NCBI GenBank assembly: GCA_046349855.1
Contig: JAXMBM010000027.1
Location: forward strand, 26,715-90,714
DNA: 64,000 bases
Direction of reading: 5' to 3'
Origin: CAIXSC01 sp046349855
GTDB taxonomy: Bacteria; Planctomycetota; Planctomycetia; Pirellulales; Pirellulaceae
Numbering within the stretch: position 1 is the first letter of the stretch; each line of letters opens with the position of its first letter. This document shows, piece by piece, positions 25,052 through 34,389 of the stretch. Under the pieces are notes generated by a model, which saw only the letters and a program-made list of their open reading frames with translations, was not told the DNA's origin and made no database searches. Made by a program: the position numbers and the translations under genes.

Positions 25052-27154
25052 ATGCCTCCCTTTGGTTACATCGGCATCGACTTTGGCACGAGCAATTCCC
25101 ATTTTTCGGCCTGCTGCCGGAGCCAGCAAGGTCTGCGGCCGACGCCTCTGACGGCGGTCGGTGATGATGGCTGTGTTCCCACGAGCATTCTCTGGCAACT
25201 ACCCGGAGAACGTGAGGAGGACATTCTGGAGTGCGGACACGACGCGCAGGATGCCTGGATCAACAGCACTCCGGAAGAACGCCGCAGCCGCCGTTTCTCC
25301 TGTGGATTCAAGCCCGACCTGGCGCAATCGGCTCGCGCCCGGCGCGATGCCTGGGGCTTTCTCCTGAAGATGCGGAGCCGGTTGGCCGAGCAACTCCCCC
25401 GCCCGCTTGCCGACGGAGGAATGCATGTGGTCATTGGCGTTCCCGCCGAGGCCTCCCAGGAACAGCGCGCGGCGACGGTCCAGGTGGCCCGGGAGGCAGG
25501 TTTTGGCCAGGTCGAGTGCCTTGATGAACCTCTGGGAGCGCTGGCCTACCATCTTTCGACCGGTGAATTGACGGCGGACGAGGCGCGGGACGGCGTGCTC
25601 GTCATCGACTTTGGTGGTGGCACCTTCGACGTCGCTCTGGCCAGCGCAGCGAGCGGCTTGAAGCAGCCCTGGGGCGATCCGCAACTGGGGGGCCGCCTGT
25701 TCGACGACCTGTTCCTCCAGTGGGTCCTCGACCAGAATCCCGGTCGACAGATTCCGGAGGAGGAAGCTCTCCGCGTGTGGCAGAACGAATGCCGTGAGCT
25801 GAAGGAGAAGTTCTCGCGTTCCTGGGCTGAGGCGGGTGGTTCGCCGACGTTCGAATTGCGTCGTGGCAGCATCACCTGCGCCGACCAGCGACTCTTCCTG
25901 CAACACGCCAGCGCCGCCGAATTCACTCAGCGAGCCCGCAATTATCGCCCCAGCCGCATCGTGCGGCGCTACTTCTCCGGACTCGATCAGCCGCCGACGG
26001 GACTGGTCGAGCGCACACCGATCGACCTGTTCCAGCGTTTGGAACAGGCCATTCTGGGCCCCTACCAGCCGGCCGAGTTGTGCAAGAAGTACCGGAAGAT
26101 CGTGTTGACGGGCGGCAGCTGCCGGTGGCCTTTCCTGCGACCGCTGATCGAACCGTTGCTGGGGATTTCGGGCAGCGATCAGTTCCTCATCTCACCTCAT
26201 CCGGAACGTACCATCGGCGAGGGCTTGGCCCTGTTCCGCCTGCTCGCTCAGCAGATGGAACAGAACAAGATCACCATCGAAGCGGACCGCCAACAGCACG
26301 AGGCCCAGTTCGCCGCAGCCGTCGAAGCCCGCTTCGCGCAGTTCGCCGATGAACTGTCGCAAGATCTGGTCGACGTGCTCCTTCCTCCCGTGGAAGACGA
26401 ATGCTGGCGGTGGTATCGCCAGGGAGGATCACTCCGCGCCGTGGAAGATCGAGTGGAAGTCATCTGCGGCGAACTGGAAGCGTCGGGGGTTCTGTCGGAT
26501 CGCGTGCGGGAGCGCTGGGCGGTCGCCGAAGCGGACATCATCGCCCTGCTCCGCGACACACTGCAGGATTTCCTCAAGCAGAACCACATCGACCGGCCGA
26601 TCGATGACCTGATTCCTGCCGATGCGACGTTCGCATCCCTGGCCCAGGATCTCGACTTCGAATTCGGCAAAGCCATCGCCGCCGCCTTCGGCAAGATCGC
26701 CGCCGATATGGCGGCCGTGGTCATGGCAATTGTCGCCGGAGTCCTGGCGATGATGAAGATCAAGATGCTGATCGTGGCCGCCATCGCACACCCCATGGGC
26801 GCCTTTCTGTTTGGTCTCAGCACGCTCGTGGGCTTCCTCAAAGTCAAAGACAAGACTCGCGAATTCGTCGAGGCCCGGATTCGCCAGCATGAGTTCAATA
26901 GCATCACGATGAGAATCACTCGACTCTCCCTGACCGAGGCCCGCTTCCGCAAGATGCTGGCCGACGGCCGCGAACGTACGATGGAATGCCTCCGCGACGG
27001 TGTGCTCACTCAGCTCACCGAAGACCTGGAGAATGACGAAACCGGCGAGATCCAGCCGGCGCTGGCCCGCCGGATCGGTCAGCTGTTCGAGTCATTCGTT
27101 ACGCTGGCCGTCGAGCGTCTGAGCGTACTGGAGATGGCCGCGGCAGCTGGCTGA
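25052..27154 (+). CDS. Hsp70-like actin-fold ATPase with membrane-embedded C-terminus
   Basis: 700 residues. The N-terminal 400 carry the actin/Hsp70 ATPase signatures in order: phosphate-1 GIDFGTSNS (residues 8-16), phosphate-2 VLVIDFGGGTFDVAL (near 185) and adenosine VLTGGSCRWPFLRPL (near 350). Unlike DnaK there is no beta-sandwich substrate domain. Instead residues 400-550 are helical and charged, and about 550-600 form hydrophobic helices (MAAVVMAIVAGVLAMM, GAFLFGLSTLVGFL), followed by a helical tail. It may therefore work at the membrane, coupling ATP hydrolysis to its neighbours. GGAG lies 8-11 bases before the ATG at 25052. Confidence 0.8.
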   Translation: MPPFGYIGIDFGTSNSHFSACCRSQQGLRPTPLTAVGDDGCVPTSILWQLPGEREEDILECGHDAQDAWINSTPEERRSRRFSCGFKPDLAQSARARRDAWGFLLKMRSRLAEQLPRPLADGGMHVVIGVPAEASQEQRAATVQVAREAGFGQVECLDEPLGALAYHLSTGELTADEARDGVLVIDFGGGTFDVALASAASGLKQPWGDPQLGGRLFDDLFLQWVLDQNPGRQIPEEEALRVWQNECRELKEKFSRSWAEAGGSPTFELRRGSITCADQRLFLQHASAAEFTQRARNYRPSRIVRRYFSGLDQPPTGLVERTPIDLFQRLEQAILGPYQPAELCKKYRKIVLTGGSCRWPFLRPLIEPLLGISGSDQFLISPHPERTIGEGLALFRLLAQQMEQNKITIEADRQQHEAQFAAAVEARFAQFADELSQDLVDVLLPPVEDECWRWYRQGGSLRAVEDRVEVICGELEASGVLSDRVRERWAVAEADIIALLRDTLQDFLKQNHIDRPIDDLIPADATFASLAQDLDFEFGKAIAAAFGKIAADMAAVVMAIVAGVLAMMKIKMLIVAAIAHPMGAFLFGLSTLVGFLKVKDKTREFVEARIRQHEFNSITMRITRLSLTEARFRKMLADGRERTMECLRDGVLTQLTEDLENDETGEIQPALARRIGQLFESFVTLAVERLSVLEMAAAAG

Positions 27155-27253
27155 GGCCGATCCGGGACCGAGGTGGGTGCCTGGCCCGCCTCCGGCCACG
27201 ACCATGTTGCTCGTCACCTCGTGAACCGAGGCCCCTCGCTGGAGGATCCCGCC

Positions 27254-29071
27254 ATGCCCACGAGCTTGCTGCCCTCATCACCGAAGTTCCGCTTCCTGCT
27301 CGGCGGCGTGGCAGCCCTGCTGGTCGTGGGAATGCTCGCGACCGTTCGCAGTCCGGCGGTGAGCCGCAATCCGGTCGTGTTCGTGGGGTCCCTGCTGGAC
27401 TACCTTCCTCCAGGAATCTCCACCAATCCCCCTCACCCCAGCCATTTCCTGAAGCGGCGGCTGGCCCGACGACTGGCGGAAGCCGCTGCTTTTCAGTGGA
27501 TCGACAACCCGACTTTGCATCCGAGTCAACTCGAACGTTATACCCCCGAAATGGACCACGCTCGACGCGAATTCCTGCGGGAGACTCGGCTGCTACGCGA
27601 GCCTCCCGCGAGTCGCACCGAGCGACTCCGCCGGCTCGGCGGCTGGTTCGTGGGCGGAGTGGTTGTCTGGCTGATCTTCGGCCGTGATACGTGGCGGCGT
27701 CTTGGTCCGCTGTGCGCCGGTGCGCTGGTCATGACCTGCATCTGCGGCGCGTCAGGACTGCTGAACCGTTACCTGGGGCCATGGTTCGAACGTCCGGAGA
27801 TGATCCGCATCCACTCCGAGTTCGAAGCCCAGTACCTCGAACAACCCGCTTATGTCGACGATTGGACATGGACCCTCGTCACCCTGTGGGCCGATCAAGA
27901 AATCACCATCCCCGCGGAACTCGCTGCCAGACAAGCTGCGGACGAGGCCGTCCGAATCATGGCTGATCATTCCTCCGCCAACAGCGACCTCTCGCTTCCT
28001 GGGGACGATTCGCCAGCGACCGCCAGCGAATGGATGGTGAGTGCGTTGGGCTGGAGCATCGGCGGTGCGCTGGCAGTAGCCTTGGGATGGGCGGGCAGCA
28101 ACTGGCTGAGGGACCGCTTGCGGCAGACTCATCCTGGCCCGGCCGCGCGAGTCATCACGGCCGCTCTGTCGGGCTGGCCCCTGCTCCTGGCCGGGTGGCT
28201 CGCAGCAGGAGAGTTGTCGACCTGGCCTCCCTGCCGCACCTACCTCCCCGATCCCCCTCAACCTCCTCTCCCCGCCGCCAACGTGGCACGCACCGTGCCC
28301 TCGTCGCAGGTTCCTCCCTCGGCGCCCGCCACATCGTCACCGTCGACATCGTCACCGTCGACGTCTTCACGGTCGACGTCCGAGGCTGCGGTCGCCGAGC
28401 GCCGGCGCGATCCGGCGTACCTGCGTGAGCAGCAAGCCGCGCGGGACAAAGAGCAGGCTGCGTTTCGCGACTACCTCGACGGACAGCGAGCTCAGTCACT
28501 CACCCGCGTCCATCACTCTCTCGCCGAACGTCGGACATCATACGAATTGGCCGCCCAGGCTGCGGAAGAACGGGCTCGGCGCCATCTGGCCGACGCCAGT
28601 GCCTGGCGAGCGGATGCTGCCACCATTCGCCGGAATGGCAGCGCTCGGCAGTCCAGCGAAGGACGGTGGGCCACCAGCCAGCGTCAAGCTCAACTGGCTC
28701 GGCAAGCGGAAGAACAGCGGAGCGCGGCCCGGCGGCTGCGTTCCCAGATATCAGGCAAGTCAACGGCCGCGGAACGCCAGCGTCTCGGATCGCAGGCCGA
28801 CGACCTGGACCGCCAGGCGCAGAAGCTCGAGTCCGATGCGCGCTGGAGCTTGTCGACAGGGTATCAGTCCAATCGTGGAGCAGACCAGGCCGAAACTCAG
28901 GCCAACGAGTTGCTGGCGCGGGCCCGACGAGCGGAAGCAGCGGCCGAGAGTGAACGGCGGGAGGCGGAGTCGAATCGTGCTCAGGCCCGCCGTTGTGCGG
29001 CCGAACTTGCGCAGCTCGACCGCGAAATGGCGTCGCTCCGTACGCCGCACAGCTCAACACCCCGGCCGTGA
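27254..29071 (+). CDS. Membrane protein with C-terminal coiled coil
   Basis: 605 residues; GGAGG lies 9 bases before ATG 27254. An N-terminal signal anchor (FLLGGVAALLVVGMLATV) is followed by membrane helices near residues 128-165 and 260-325. A Ser/Thr/Pro spacer containing three 15-bp DNA repeats leads to a 220-residue charged, Ala/Glu/Arg-rich coiled coil (RREQQAARDKEQ-type heptads, EERARRHLADASAWRADAAT). No catalytic motif. Last gene of the Hsp70-like cluster, 99 bases behind the ATPase. A structural or scaffold role at the membrane is inference. Confidence 0.65.
   Translation: MPTSLLPSSPKFRFLLGGVAALLVVGMLATVRSPAVSRNPVVFVGSLLDYLPPGISTNPPHPSHFLKRRLARRLAEAAAFQWIDNPTLHPSQLERYTPEMDHARREFLRETRLLREPPASRTERLRRLGGWFVGGVVVWLIFGRDTWRRLGPLCAGALVMTCICGASGLLNRYLGPWFERPEMIRIHSEFEAQYLEQPAYVDDWTWTLVTLWADQEITIPAELAARQAADEAVRIMADHSSANSDLSLPGDDSPATASEWMVSALGWSIGGALAVALGWAGSNWLRDRLRQTHPGPAARVITAALSGWPLLLAGWLAAGELSTWPPCRTYLPDPPQPPLPAANVARTVPSSQVPPSAPATSSPSTSSPSTSSRSTSEAAVAERRRDPAYLREQQAARDKEQAAFRDYLDGQRAQSLTRVHHSLAERRTSYELAAQAAEERARRHLADASAWRADAATIRRNGSARQSSEGRWATSQRQAQLARQAEEQRSAARRLRSQISGKSTAAERQRLGSQADDLDRQAQKLESDARWSLSTGYQSNRGADQAETQANELLARARRAEAAAESERREAESNRAQARRCAAELAQLDREMASLRTPHSSTPRP
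28331..28375 (+). repeat. Three tandem 15-bp repeats inside the coiled-coil protein gene
   Basis: Two identical units (ACATCGTCACCGTCG) and one diverged unit, in frame, encoding a TSSPS-type linker between the membrane part and the coiled coil. The length of this linker may vary between strains. Confidence 0.7.
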
Positions 29072-29202
29072 CCGAGACTTTGCCGACGAGGCACGTCCGC
29101 ACCGAGCGGTTCGCCGCGCGACGGTCGTTCGAACCGCCGCCGAGCGTTCCGGCGAGGCTTCGAGTCCAGCGCTTCGAGTCCAGCGCGGGAAGCGCTGCGC
29201 GG

Positions 29203-32200
29203 TCAGGGTTGCGCGACGTTGGTAGCTGCCGGGGGCGAGGCCGGAACGGGAATGAGCGGCAGTCCCGGCAGCGCAAACGGGAAGTTCGTGATTGGCGTCG
29301 TTTCTTTTCGCGTCACCACGGCCTGCACGGCGTCTGCCCCAGGCGCACTCACGACCGGCTTATGGCTCGACGTGCCCAGGAGGTAGAAACCGTCGTGCCA
29401 ACGGACGTGGAGGCAGGTGGCTGCGTCCTCCACCGGCGCGGTGAGGGACTCGGGAAAACAAGCCCGCTCCAGCTGCAGTCGCGCCAGATCGTCGCGGAGT
29501 TGCCGCGGTAACGTGAGCAGTTTCTGCGCCGATTCCGCCTCGCGGAGCGTGTCGAGCGTGACCCCTTCGTCGAGCAGGTAGACCTTGCTGATTCCCTGAG
29601 GAGCGTCGAGGAACGCGTGGAAGCGACCGTCCAGTTGATACATGACGAGGCTGGGGACAGGGATCTCCGCCTTGTCGTAATGCCGGCCCATACGCGCTTC
29701 GAAGACCGCTTCGATCAGCCCCTGAACGTGAGTCGGGCGGGCCGCCAGCATCGTGCGGACCACCGTGTCGAAGTAGTGTCGCAAGTACCGCTGCGTGACC
29801 AGCGGTTCGCTGCGGATCGCATGACGGCAGAGGGCCAGCAGCAATTCGGAATCGCCCAGCAGATGGTAACGTTCGGCCACCCCCTGCTCCTCCGTCAACA
29901 GGTACTGGCTGGCGAACATCAGTAGTTCCAGATGATCGCGATGAATGGAGCGGTTGAGTCGTGGGCGGAGGTCACTGATCACGCTGCGCAAGGACGCGCA
30001 GGCGGTCAACCGCTTCTCGCGTCGGCTGGCCGGCCCCCCAGACTCGTCATCCGCCGCGTTGATCGCCACTGCCATCTGGTGGACGGAGCCGGCAATCTGT
30101 CGGTAATAGTCGAGCCGCCGCTGCTGCTCATCGCCCAGTTGCTCGGTCAGTTCATCTGCCGCTCGCAGGATGGCGGCGGCCACGTCGAGGTCCTGATAGG
30201 GTGACCGGCGGCTCAAGGCCAGCACCTGCTTGTAGAGCTGCACGGCCTTGGTCCGATTGCGCAGTGCCACAGGCAAGTACTCGGTCACCCGAATCGCCCG
30301 GCGCAGATCGTCGGCCGCTTCCTTCATGTCACCGTTCTCGCGGAATAGATTACAGTCAGCCTGCCGTTCGAGCGTATTGGAGAGGCGTTGTGCGAGTCGT
30401 TCGCGTACCTCGCCATAATTCCGTTCGATGCCCGCGTCGGCGCGCATCTGACTGAAGATCTGCCGGATTTCGATGGAGATCCGCCGGTAATCGGCCAGAG
30501 CGCCCTCGGGATCGCCGGTAAAACGTCGCGCCATGGCCAGCCCATGCCGGTTGTGGAACTCGACAATCGCCGACTCCCGATCCTGTCCGGCCTTCGGCAG
30601 GCAGGCGCGGGCCTCGAGGAATTCCCGCGCGGCGTCGTGAAACTTCCACTGCTCCATCGCCGCCCAGGCTCGCCGCGTATAGACAAACGCCGTCAGCGGC
30701 GATTCCGGAGTCCGTTCCGACAACGGAAACGCCAGCTGCAGGGCCTGGTCAAGCTTCGCGTTGGCCTCGCCCCACCGCCCCAGTTGTTGCCAGGCATCCG
30801 CTTCACTGCACAGCACAAAAATCTGGAACGGCACCGGGCAGAGCACGCGTTGTTCGAGTGCCCGTCGGTACTCGACCGCCGCCTGTTCGTAATCGTTCTC
30901 CTGAAACTCAAACTGCCCCAGATCGGCGAAGCAGAGCATCTGCAGGGCCGCATCTTGTCGTCGCCCTTTTTTCAATCCTTGATCGTAGGCCTGAACCGCA
31001 TTCCGGTAGGCATCGCGGGCCGAGTGTCCGAGGCGATGTTCGACAACGGCCAGCAAATGCAGGTCGGCCGCTTCCAAGGTCACACCGGGCGGCACCTGCC
31101 GCAACTCGGCGGCAATCGTCCGGTAGGCCTCGTCGGGATTCTGCCGCGTGGCCGGATCAAGCAGGAGTTGGAGATGCCGCAACCGCAGCTGCGCCAGTTC
31201 GCCGGGTTCGTTTTCCAGTTGCCGCAGGATTTCGCGGGCACTCTCTTCCAGCTGATGCTTCCTGACCCAATCGGCCGCGGTTCCCCGAGGTTGCTCGACA
31301 TTGGCCAGAATGCGCGCCCGCAGACTCGGCAAGAACCAGGGCATTTCCTCGAACCACCAGGCCCCGTACGTACCCGGCGCCATGGCGATGGCCTTCAGCA
31401 TCTCGTCGTCCGTATGATCCGAATAGCCGCTGAAGTCCCCCTGCGGAAAGAAATGAAACTCCCCCTGCTCCGGCGTCAGCCAGCCCAGATCGGCACTCTG
31501 ATCTACCGACGGAGCCGCTCGCAATTCATCCTGCATGAACGTGAACAGGTCGCGGGCCCGGATCGAAGCCAGCGTCCCCTGACGTCGCGGAATCACCGTC
31601 AGCGCCGTGGTCAAGGCGGATGAAAACGGAGACCGTCCGCCCTTGCCATCCGAGGCCTGCTGGTTGTTGCGGCAGGAGGCAATCGCCTGCAGCGCCGGCG
31701 TGTAGAACAGCCCGGAATCGGCGGGAACGGTCGCCGTGCTGGCACGATACGCCTGACGCGTCTGAGTGAAAACGTCGCCCGAATAGCACGAATCGAGCAC
31801 GATCAGTTTGTGGCGCGCGGGGGAGTTCTTCAGATAGTCCTCGGTGATCGACTGCAGCTTGATGCAACTCTCAATCGCCGGAATCTGTCCCACCACTCGG
31901 ACGTCCCAGGGAATGATCTCCCCGGATCGTCGCTCTTTCTCCAGATGAACTCCGTGACCGGCAAAGAAGAACAGCACGCTATCCTGATCGGTGACCACCT
32001 GCGGATTGCGGAGGAAGTCGTCGCCGATCGCACTCAGAATGGCCGCCTGCGTGGCATCTTTCCCCAGCAGCAGCCGCACGTTTTCACGCGCGTAGCCGTA
32101 ATGCTCCATCAGCAGTTGGGCAATGGCTCGCGCATCGTTCTCGGCATTCGCCAACGCCGGTACCACGCGACGGTCGGCATCGCTCAGCTTACTGTCGGTG

Positions 32201-32412
32201 TAGTTGATCCCGACGATGACAGCCCACTGCCGCCCATAGCGTTTTACCGCCGGCGCCGCCCGCGTCGGCTCCGGCTCGGCGTCCTCTCGCACCAACCCGC
32301 GGGAAGGAGTTGCTGGTTCGGCCGGCTCCTGAGCGAGAACCATTCCGGTCATGACGACCGCCAAGACGGCCAGCAGCAGCGGGGTGACGACCAGATTGAA
32401 TCGCCGATTCAT
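29203..32412 (-). CDS. Secreted caspase-like (C14) protein with TPR-like repeats
   Basis: 1,069 residues from ATG 32412. Signal peptide LLLAVLAVVMTGMVLAQ, then a caspase p20-like domain (about 60-290): strand RQWAVIVGINY, catalytic His153 in FFFAGHGVH and Cys209 in VLDSCYSGD, so the dyad is intact. SCRNNQQASDG and SPFSSALTTAL fit the p10 part. From about 380 to 800 the protein is made of helical pairs of TPR type (ADLGQFEFQENDYEQAAVEY). The C-terminal 200 residues are unassigned. Being exported, it resembles bacterial orthocaspases rather than cytoplasmic defence proteases. It converges on the Hsp70-like cluster with a 131-base gap. Confidence 0.85.
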   Translation of the reverse strand: MNRRFNLVVTPLLLAVLAVVMTGMVLAQEPAEPATPSRGLVREDAEPEPTRAAPAVKRYGRQWAVIVGINYTDSKLSDADRRVVPALANAENDARAIAQLLMEHYGYARENVRLLLGKDATQAAILSAIGDDFLRNPQVVTDQDSVLFFFAGHGVHLEKERRSGEIIPWDVRVVGQIPAIESCIKLQSITEDYLKNSPARHKLIVLDSCYSGDVFTQTRQAYRASTATVPADSGLFYTPALQAIASCRNNQQASDGKGGRSPFSSALTTALTVIPRRQGTLASIRARDLFTFMQDELRAAPSVDQSADLGWLTPEQGEFHFFPQGDFSGYSDHTDDEMLKAIAMAPGTYGAWWFEEMPWFLPSLRARILANVEQPRGTAADWVRKHQLEESAREILRQLENEPGELAQLRLRHLQLLLDPATRQNPDEAYRTIAAELRQVPPGVTLEAADLHLLAVVEHRLGHSARDAYRNAVQAYDQGLKKGRRQDAALQMLCFADLGQFEFQENDYEQAAVEYRRALEQRVLCPVPFQIFVLCSEADAWQQLGRWGEANAKLDQALQLAFPLSERTPESPLTAFVYTRRAWAAMEQWKFHDAAREFLEARACLPKAGQDRESAIVEFHNRHGLAMARRFTGDPEGALADYRRISIEIRQIFSQMRADAGIERNYGEVRERLAQRLSNTLERQADCNLFRENGDMKEAADDLRRAIRVTEYLPVALRNRTKAVQLYKQVLALSRRSPYQDLDVAAAILRAADELTEQLGDEQQRRLDYYRQIAGSVHQMAVAINAADDESGGPASRREKRLTACASLRSVISDLRPRLNRSIHRDHLELLMFASQYLLTEEQGVAERYHLLGDSELLLALCRHAIRSEPLVTQRYLRHYFDTVVRTMLAARPTHVQGLIEAVFEARMGRHYDKAEIPVPSLVMYQLDGRFHAFLDAPQGISKVYLLDEGVTLDTLREAESAQKLLTLPRQLRDDLARLQLERACFPESLTAPVEDAATCLHVRWHDGFYLLGTSSHKPVVSAPGADAVQAVVTRKETTPITNFPFALPGLPLIPVPASPPAATNVAQP

Positions 32413-32757
32413 ACCGTTGTTCCAGTGTCCAGGGAGAGAGCGGGACCACATAGGCAGGGTGGAGCGAGTGGCCGTCCGGAGGACGCATTATTCTGAGCCA
32501 CATGCCTCCCAAACGCAACCGCCAATCTGGCACGGCCCCTCGCAGCAGACGATCGAGCCATACCCTGGCCTCGCCGTGGCAAAGAGACCAGCGGCGCCCG
32601 AATTCGGGTCGGGCACCGTGCGCTCGTGCTCTGTCAACTCTGCGATTTCCGGATCGACGGACTTCTCGTCCATCGTTGGGGGCCGCAAGCGACGGACGAA
32701 AGGCGTTGTAAGGTTCGGCAGCGTGAAGTGTTTATTTGGGTGCGAGTTGGCGTAGGT

Positions 32758-32864
32758 TGTGGCAATGCGGAGCATTGTCGTGGATCGCTCTGCAAGCCGT
32801 CGCCCGGACACAGAGGTGTTGGATCGCGGAGCGATCCACGACGATGACAACCTGGCGCTATCCA
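32758..32864. repeat. Palindromic intergenic element, copy 1
   Basis: Shares with copy 2 (33435-33660) the left flank TGGCAATGCGG.GCAT.GTCG, the inverted core and the right flank TGACAACC.GGCGCT.TCC. Inverted arms: GTCGTGGATCGCTC (32777-32790) and its complement at 32829-32842, with a 38-base interior. It starts directly beyond the stop codon of the minus-strand gene at 32866, so it would be a hairpin in that gene's 3' untranslated region. Confidence 0.7.
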
Positions 32865-32865
32865 A

Positions 32866-33219
32866 CTAGTACACCATCGTTTGCAGCGTTCCGGGCGCGC
32901 CATCGTTGGTGACGATGATCCGCATCTTGGCGACCGGGAGGTGGGAGAAGTTGACCGTCACCACGTCGAAGCCACTGTTGCGACCGTACTCCAGCCCGGT
33001 GAGTTCACCGACGACGCGAACACTGATCGGACCAACGCCACTCAGACGCTTCACCGTGACGGTCGACTGGCCACCGATCAGGTCGACCGAACCGACACCG
33101 ACGTCGCTGGCCGGATAGAAGCGGGAGAAGGTCTGCGTGCCGCCCGGCGGGCCAGCCTGAGCTGCCGAGGTGGTCAGGACGAGGGCGACGATGAGGGCCG
33201 AAAAGGTCTTGCGGAACAT
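32866..33219 (-). CDS. Small secreted protein of unknown function
   Basis: 117 residues from ATG 33219, with AGGAG 8 bases upstream. Signal peptide MFRKTFSALIVALVLTTSA ending AQA. The mature 95 residues are beta-rich (STVTVKRLSGVGPISVRVVG, FDVVTVNFSHLPVAKMRIIV) and end in VY; this could be one small beta-sandwich. No cysteines and no known family. It stands alone between the two palindromic elements. Confidence 0.7.
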   Translation of the reverse strand: MFRKTFSALIVALVLTTSAAQAGPPGGTQTFSRFYPASDVGVGSVDLIGGQSTVTVKRLSGVGPISVRVVGELTGLEYGRNSGFDVVTVNFSHLPVAKMRIIVTNDGAPGTLQTMVY

Positions 33220-33434
33220 GGCGGAACTCCTGAGCGGTAGCGGGTACGAGTGGGTCGTTCGGGTCAGCGGATCTGACCGCCGATGCCTGAACAAACGAGC
33301 CCGCTCAGGGGACCGGACAGAAAATCCGGAAAAAATGCCGTCGGCCGGACTCTCGGTCGGCGGCGAAACTCAGCCCGCCCCTCCCACCGAGTGGAGAAGC
33401 AGAGGAGCAAAGAGGTTGGACAGGGCCAGGATGA

Positions 33435-33660
33435 TGGCAATGCGGGGCATAGTCGTGGATCGCTCCGCGATCCAACGTCTCTGCAGTACAACGCCTCCGC
33501 AGTCCAACGCCACTTCGTCCGACGCTCTGCGTCCGGACGCCTCGCATCGACGCTCGCAGTCGGACGCCTGCAGTCCGGACGCCTCTGCAGCCGGACGCCT
33601 CTGCAGTCCGGACGTTGGATCGCGGAGCGATCCACGACTTTGACAACCCGGCGCTGTCCG
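33435..33660. repeat. Palindromic intergenic element, copy 2, with internal tandem repeats
   Basis: A perfect 28-bp inverted repeat (33452-33479 and 33611-33638) encloses about 130 bases of imperfect tandem units like GCAGTCCGGACGCCTCT. Each arm is itself a small hairpin (GGATCGC-TCC-GCGATCC). The flanks match copy 1 at 32758-32864. It lies immediately downstream of the lipoprotein gene that ends at 33662. This looks like a REP/MITE-type dispersed repeat. Confidence 0.8.
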
Positions 33661-33661
33661 G

Positions 33662-34384
33662 CTACGGAGCGGCGGGCTCGGCAGGGGTTGCGGGCGGTGT
33701 CGAGGCAGTTCCCGCATGGAATTTGATACCCGCCGCCAGGGCATAGGCGTGGTCGCGATGCTTTTCCAACTCGTTGGACCGCACCTGCAGATCGATCGTG
33801 TACGTCCGCCCCCCTTGCGTGGTCCGCAGAATCTGGCGTTCGATCGTCGCCAACTCCTTGCCCGGGAGCTTACCCGTAATGACGTAACGGGCGTACGGCT
33901 GGGTTCCCAGCAGCAAAGGCTTGGCCGTTTCCAGCAGGGTGATCTTTTTCTCTTTGACCGCCGCATCCAGTTCGGCCTGAACCTGCGCCGCATAGGCTGT
34001 CACGTTGTCCGCCGTGACCGTTTCCGGTCCGCCCGCCGCCGGCTCGACCTTCACGATGATCTGCGGCACACCGGTGCGCCCCTTGAGATGGAATCGCGTG
34101 ATCAGGCCGCGCGATTGCGAGGCAAAGGCCCACCCCTCAGGCGTGGGAATCTCGATATGCCCGTCATCGAGCACCGGGAGTTCCTGAGTGACGCGCGGCA
34201 GAACGGCCGCCGCGTACTGCTTGACACCGCCCGAGGTGGTTGATTCGGGGCCGGTAGGAACTTCACCACAACCACTGGCGACCAGCATCAGCGCCAGCAG
34301 CGAACCTGAGACCCCACCGCCCACACGGAAGCGGCGGACGGAGTTCACTCTTCCCGGTCGTTGCGGGCAGCGGCGGCAAACCAT
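33662..34384 (-). CDS. Putative lipoprotein
   Basis: 240 residues. ATG 34384 lies 5 bases after the stop of the upstream gene, so translation is probably coupled. A positively charged N-region is followed by SLLALMLVASGCG, a lipobox with the acylated Cys near residue 39. The mature part has HIEIPTPEGWAFASQSRG and a later YARYVITGKLPGKELATIER, a pattern seen in planctomycete envelope proteins annotated only as hypothetical. C-terminus Ala/Pro-rich. Function unknown. Confidence 0.65.
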   Translation of the reverse strand: MVCRRCPQRPGRVNSVRRFRVGGGVSGSLLALMLVASGCGEVPTGPESTTSGGVKQYAAAVLPRVTQELPVLDDGHIEIPTPEGWAFASQSRGLITRFHLKGRTGVPQIIVKVEPAAGGPETVTADNVTAYAAQVQAELDAAVKEKKITLLETAKPLLLGTQPYARYVITGKLPGKELATIERQILRTTQGGRTYTIDLQVRSNELEKHRDHAYALAAGIKFHAGTASTPPATPAEPAAP

Positions 34385-34389
34385 GGCTG

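Noticed and set aside
33480..33610. Possible CRISPR-like array
   Set aside because: The units are short, imperfect, contiguous GC-rich repeats with no spacers, enclosed by inverted arms, and no cas gene is present.
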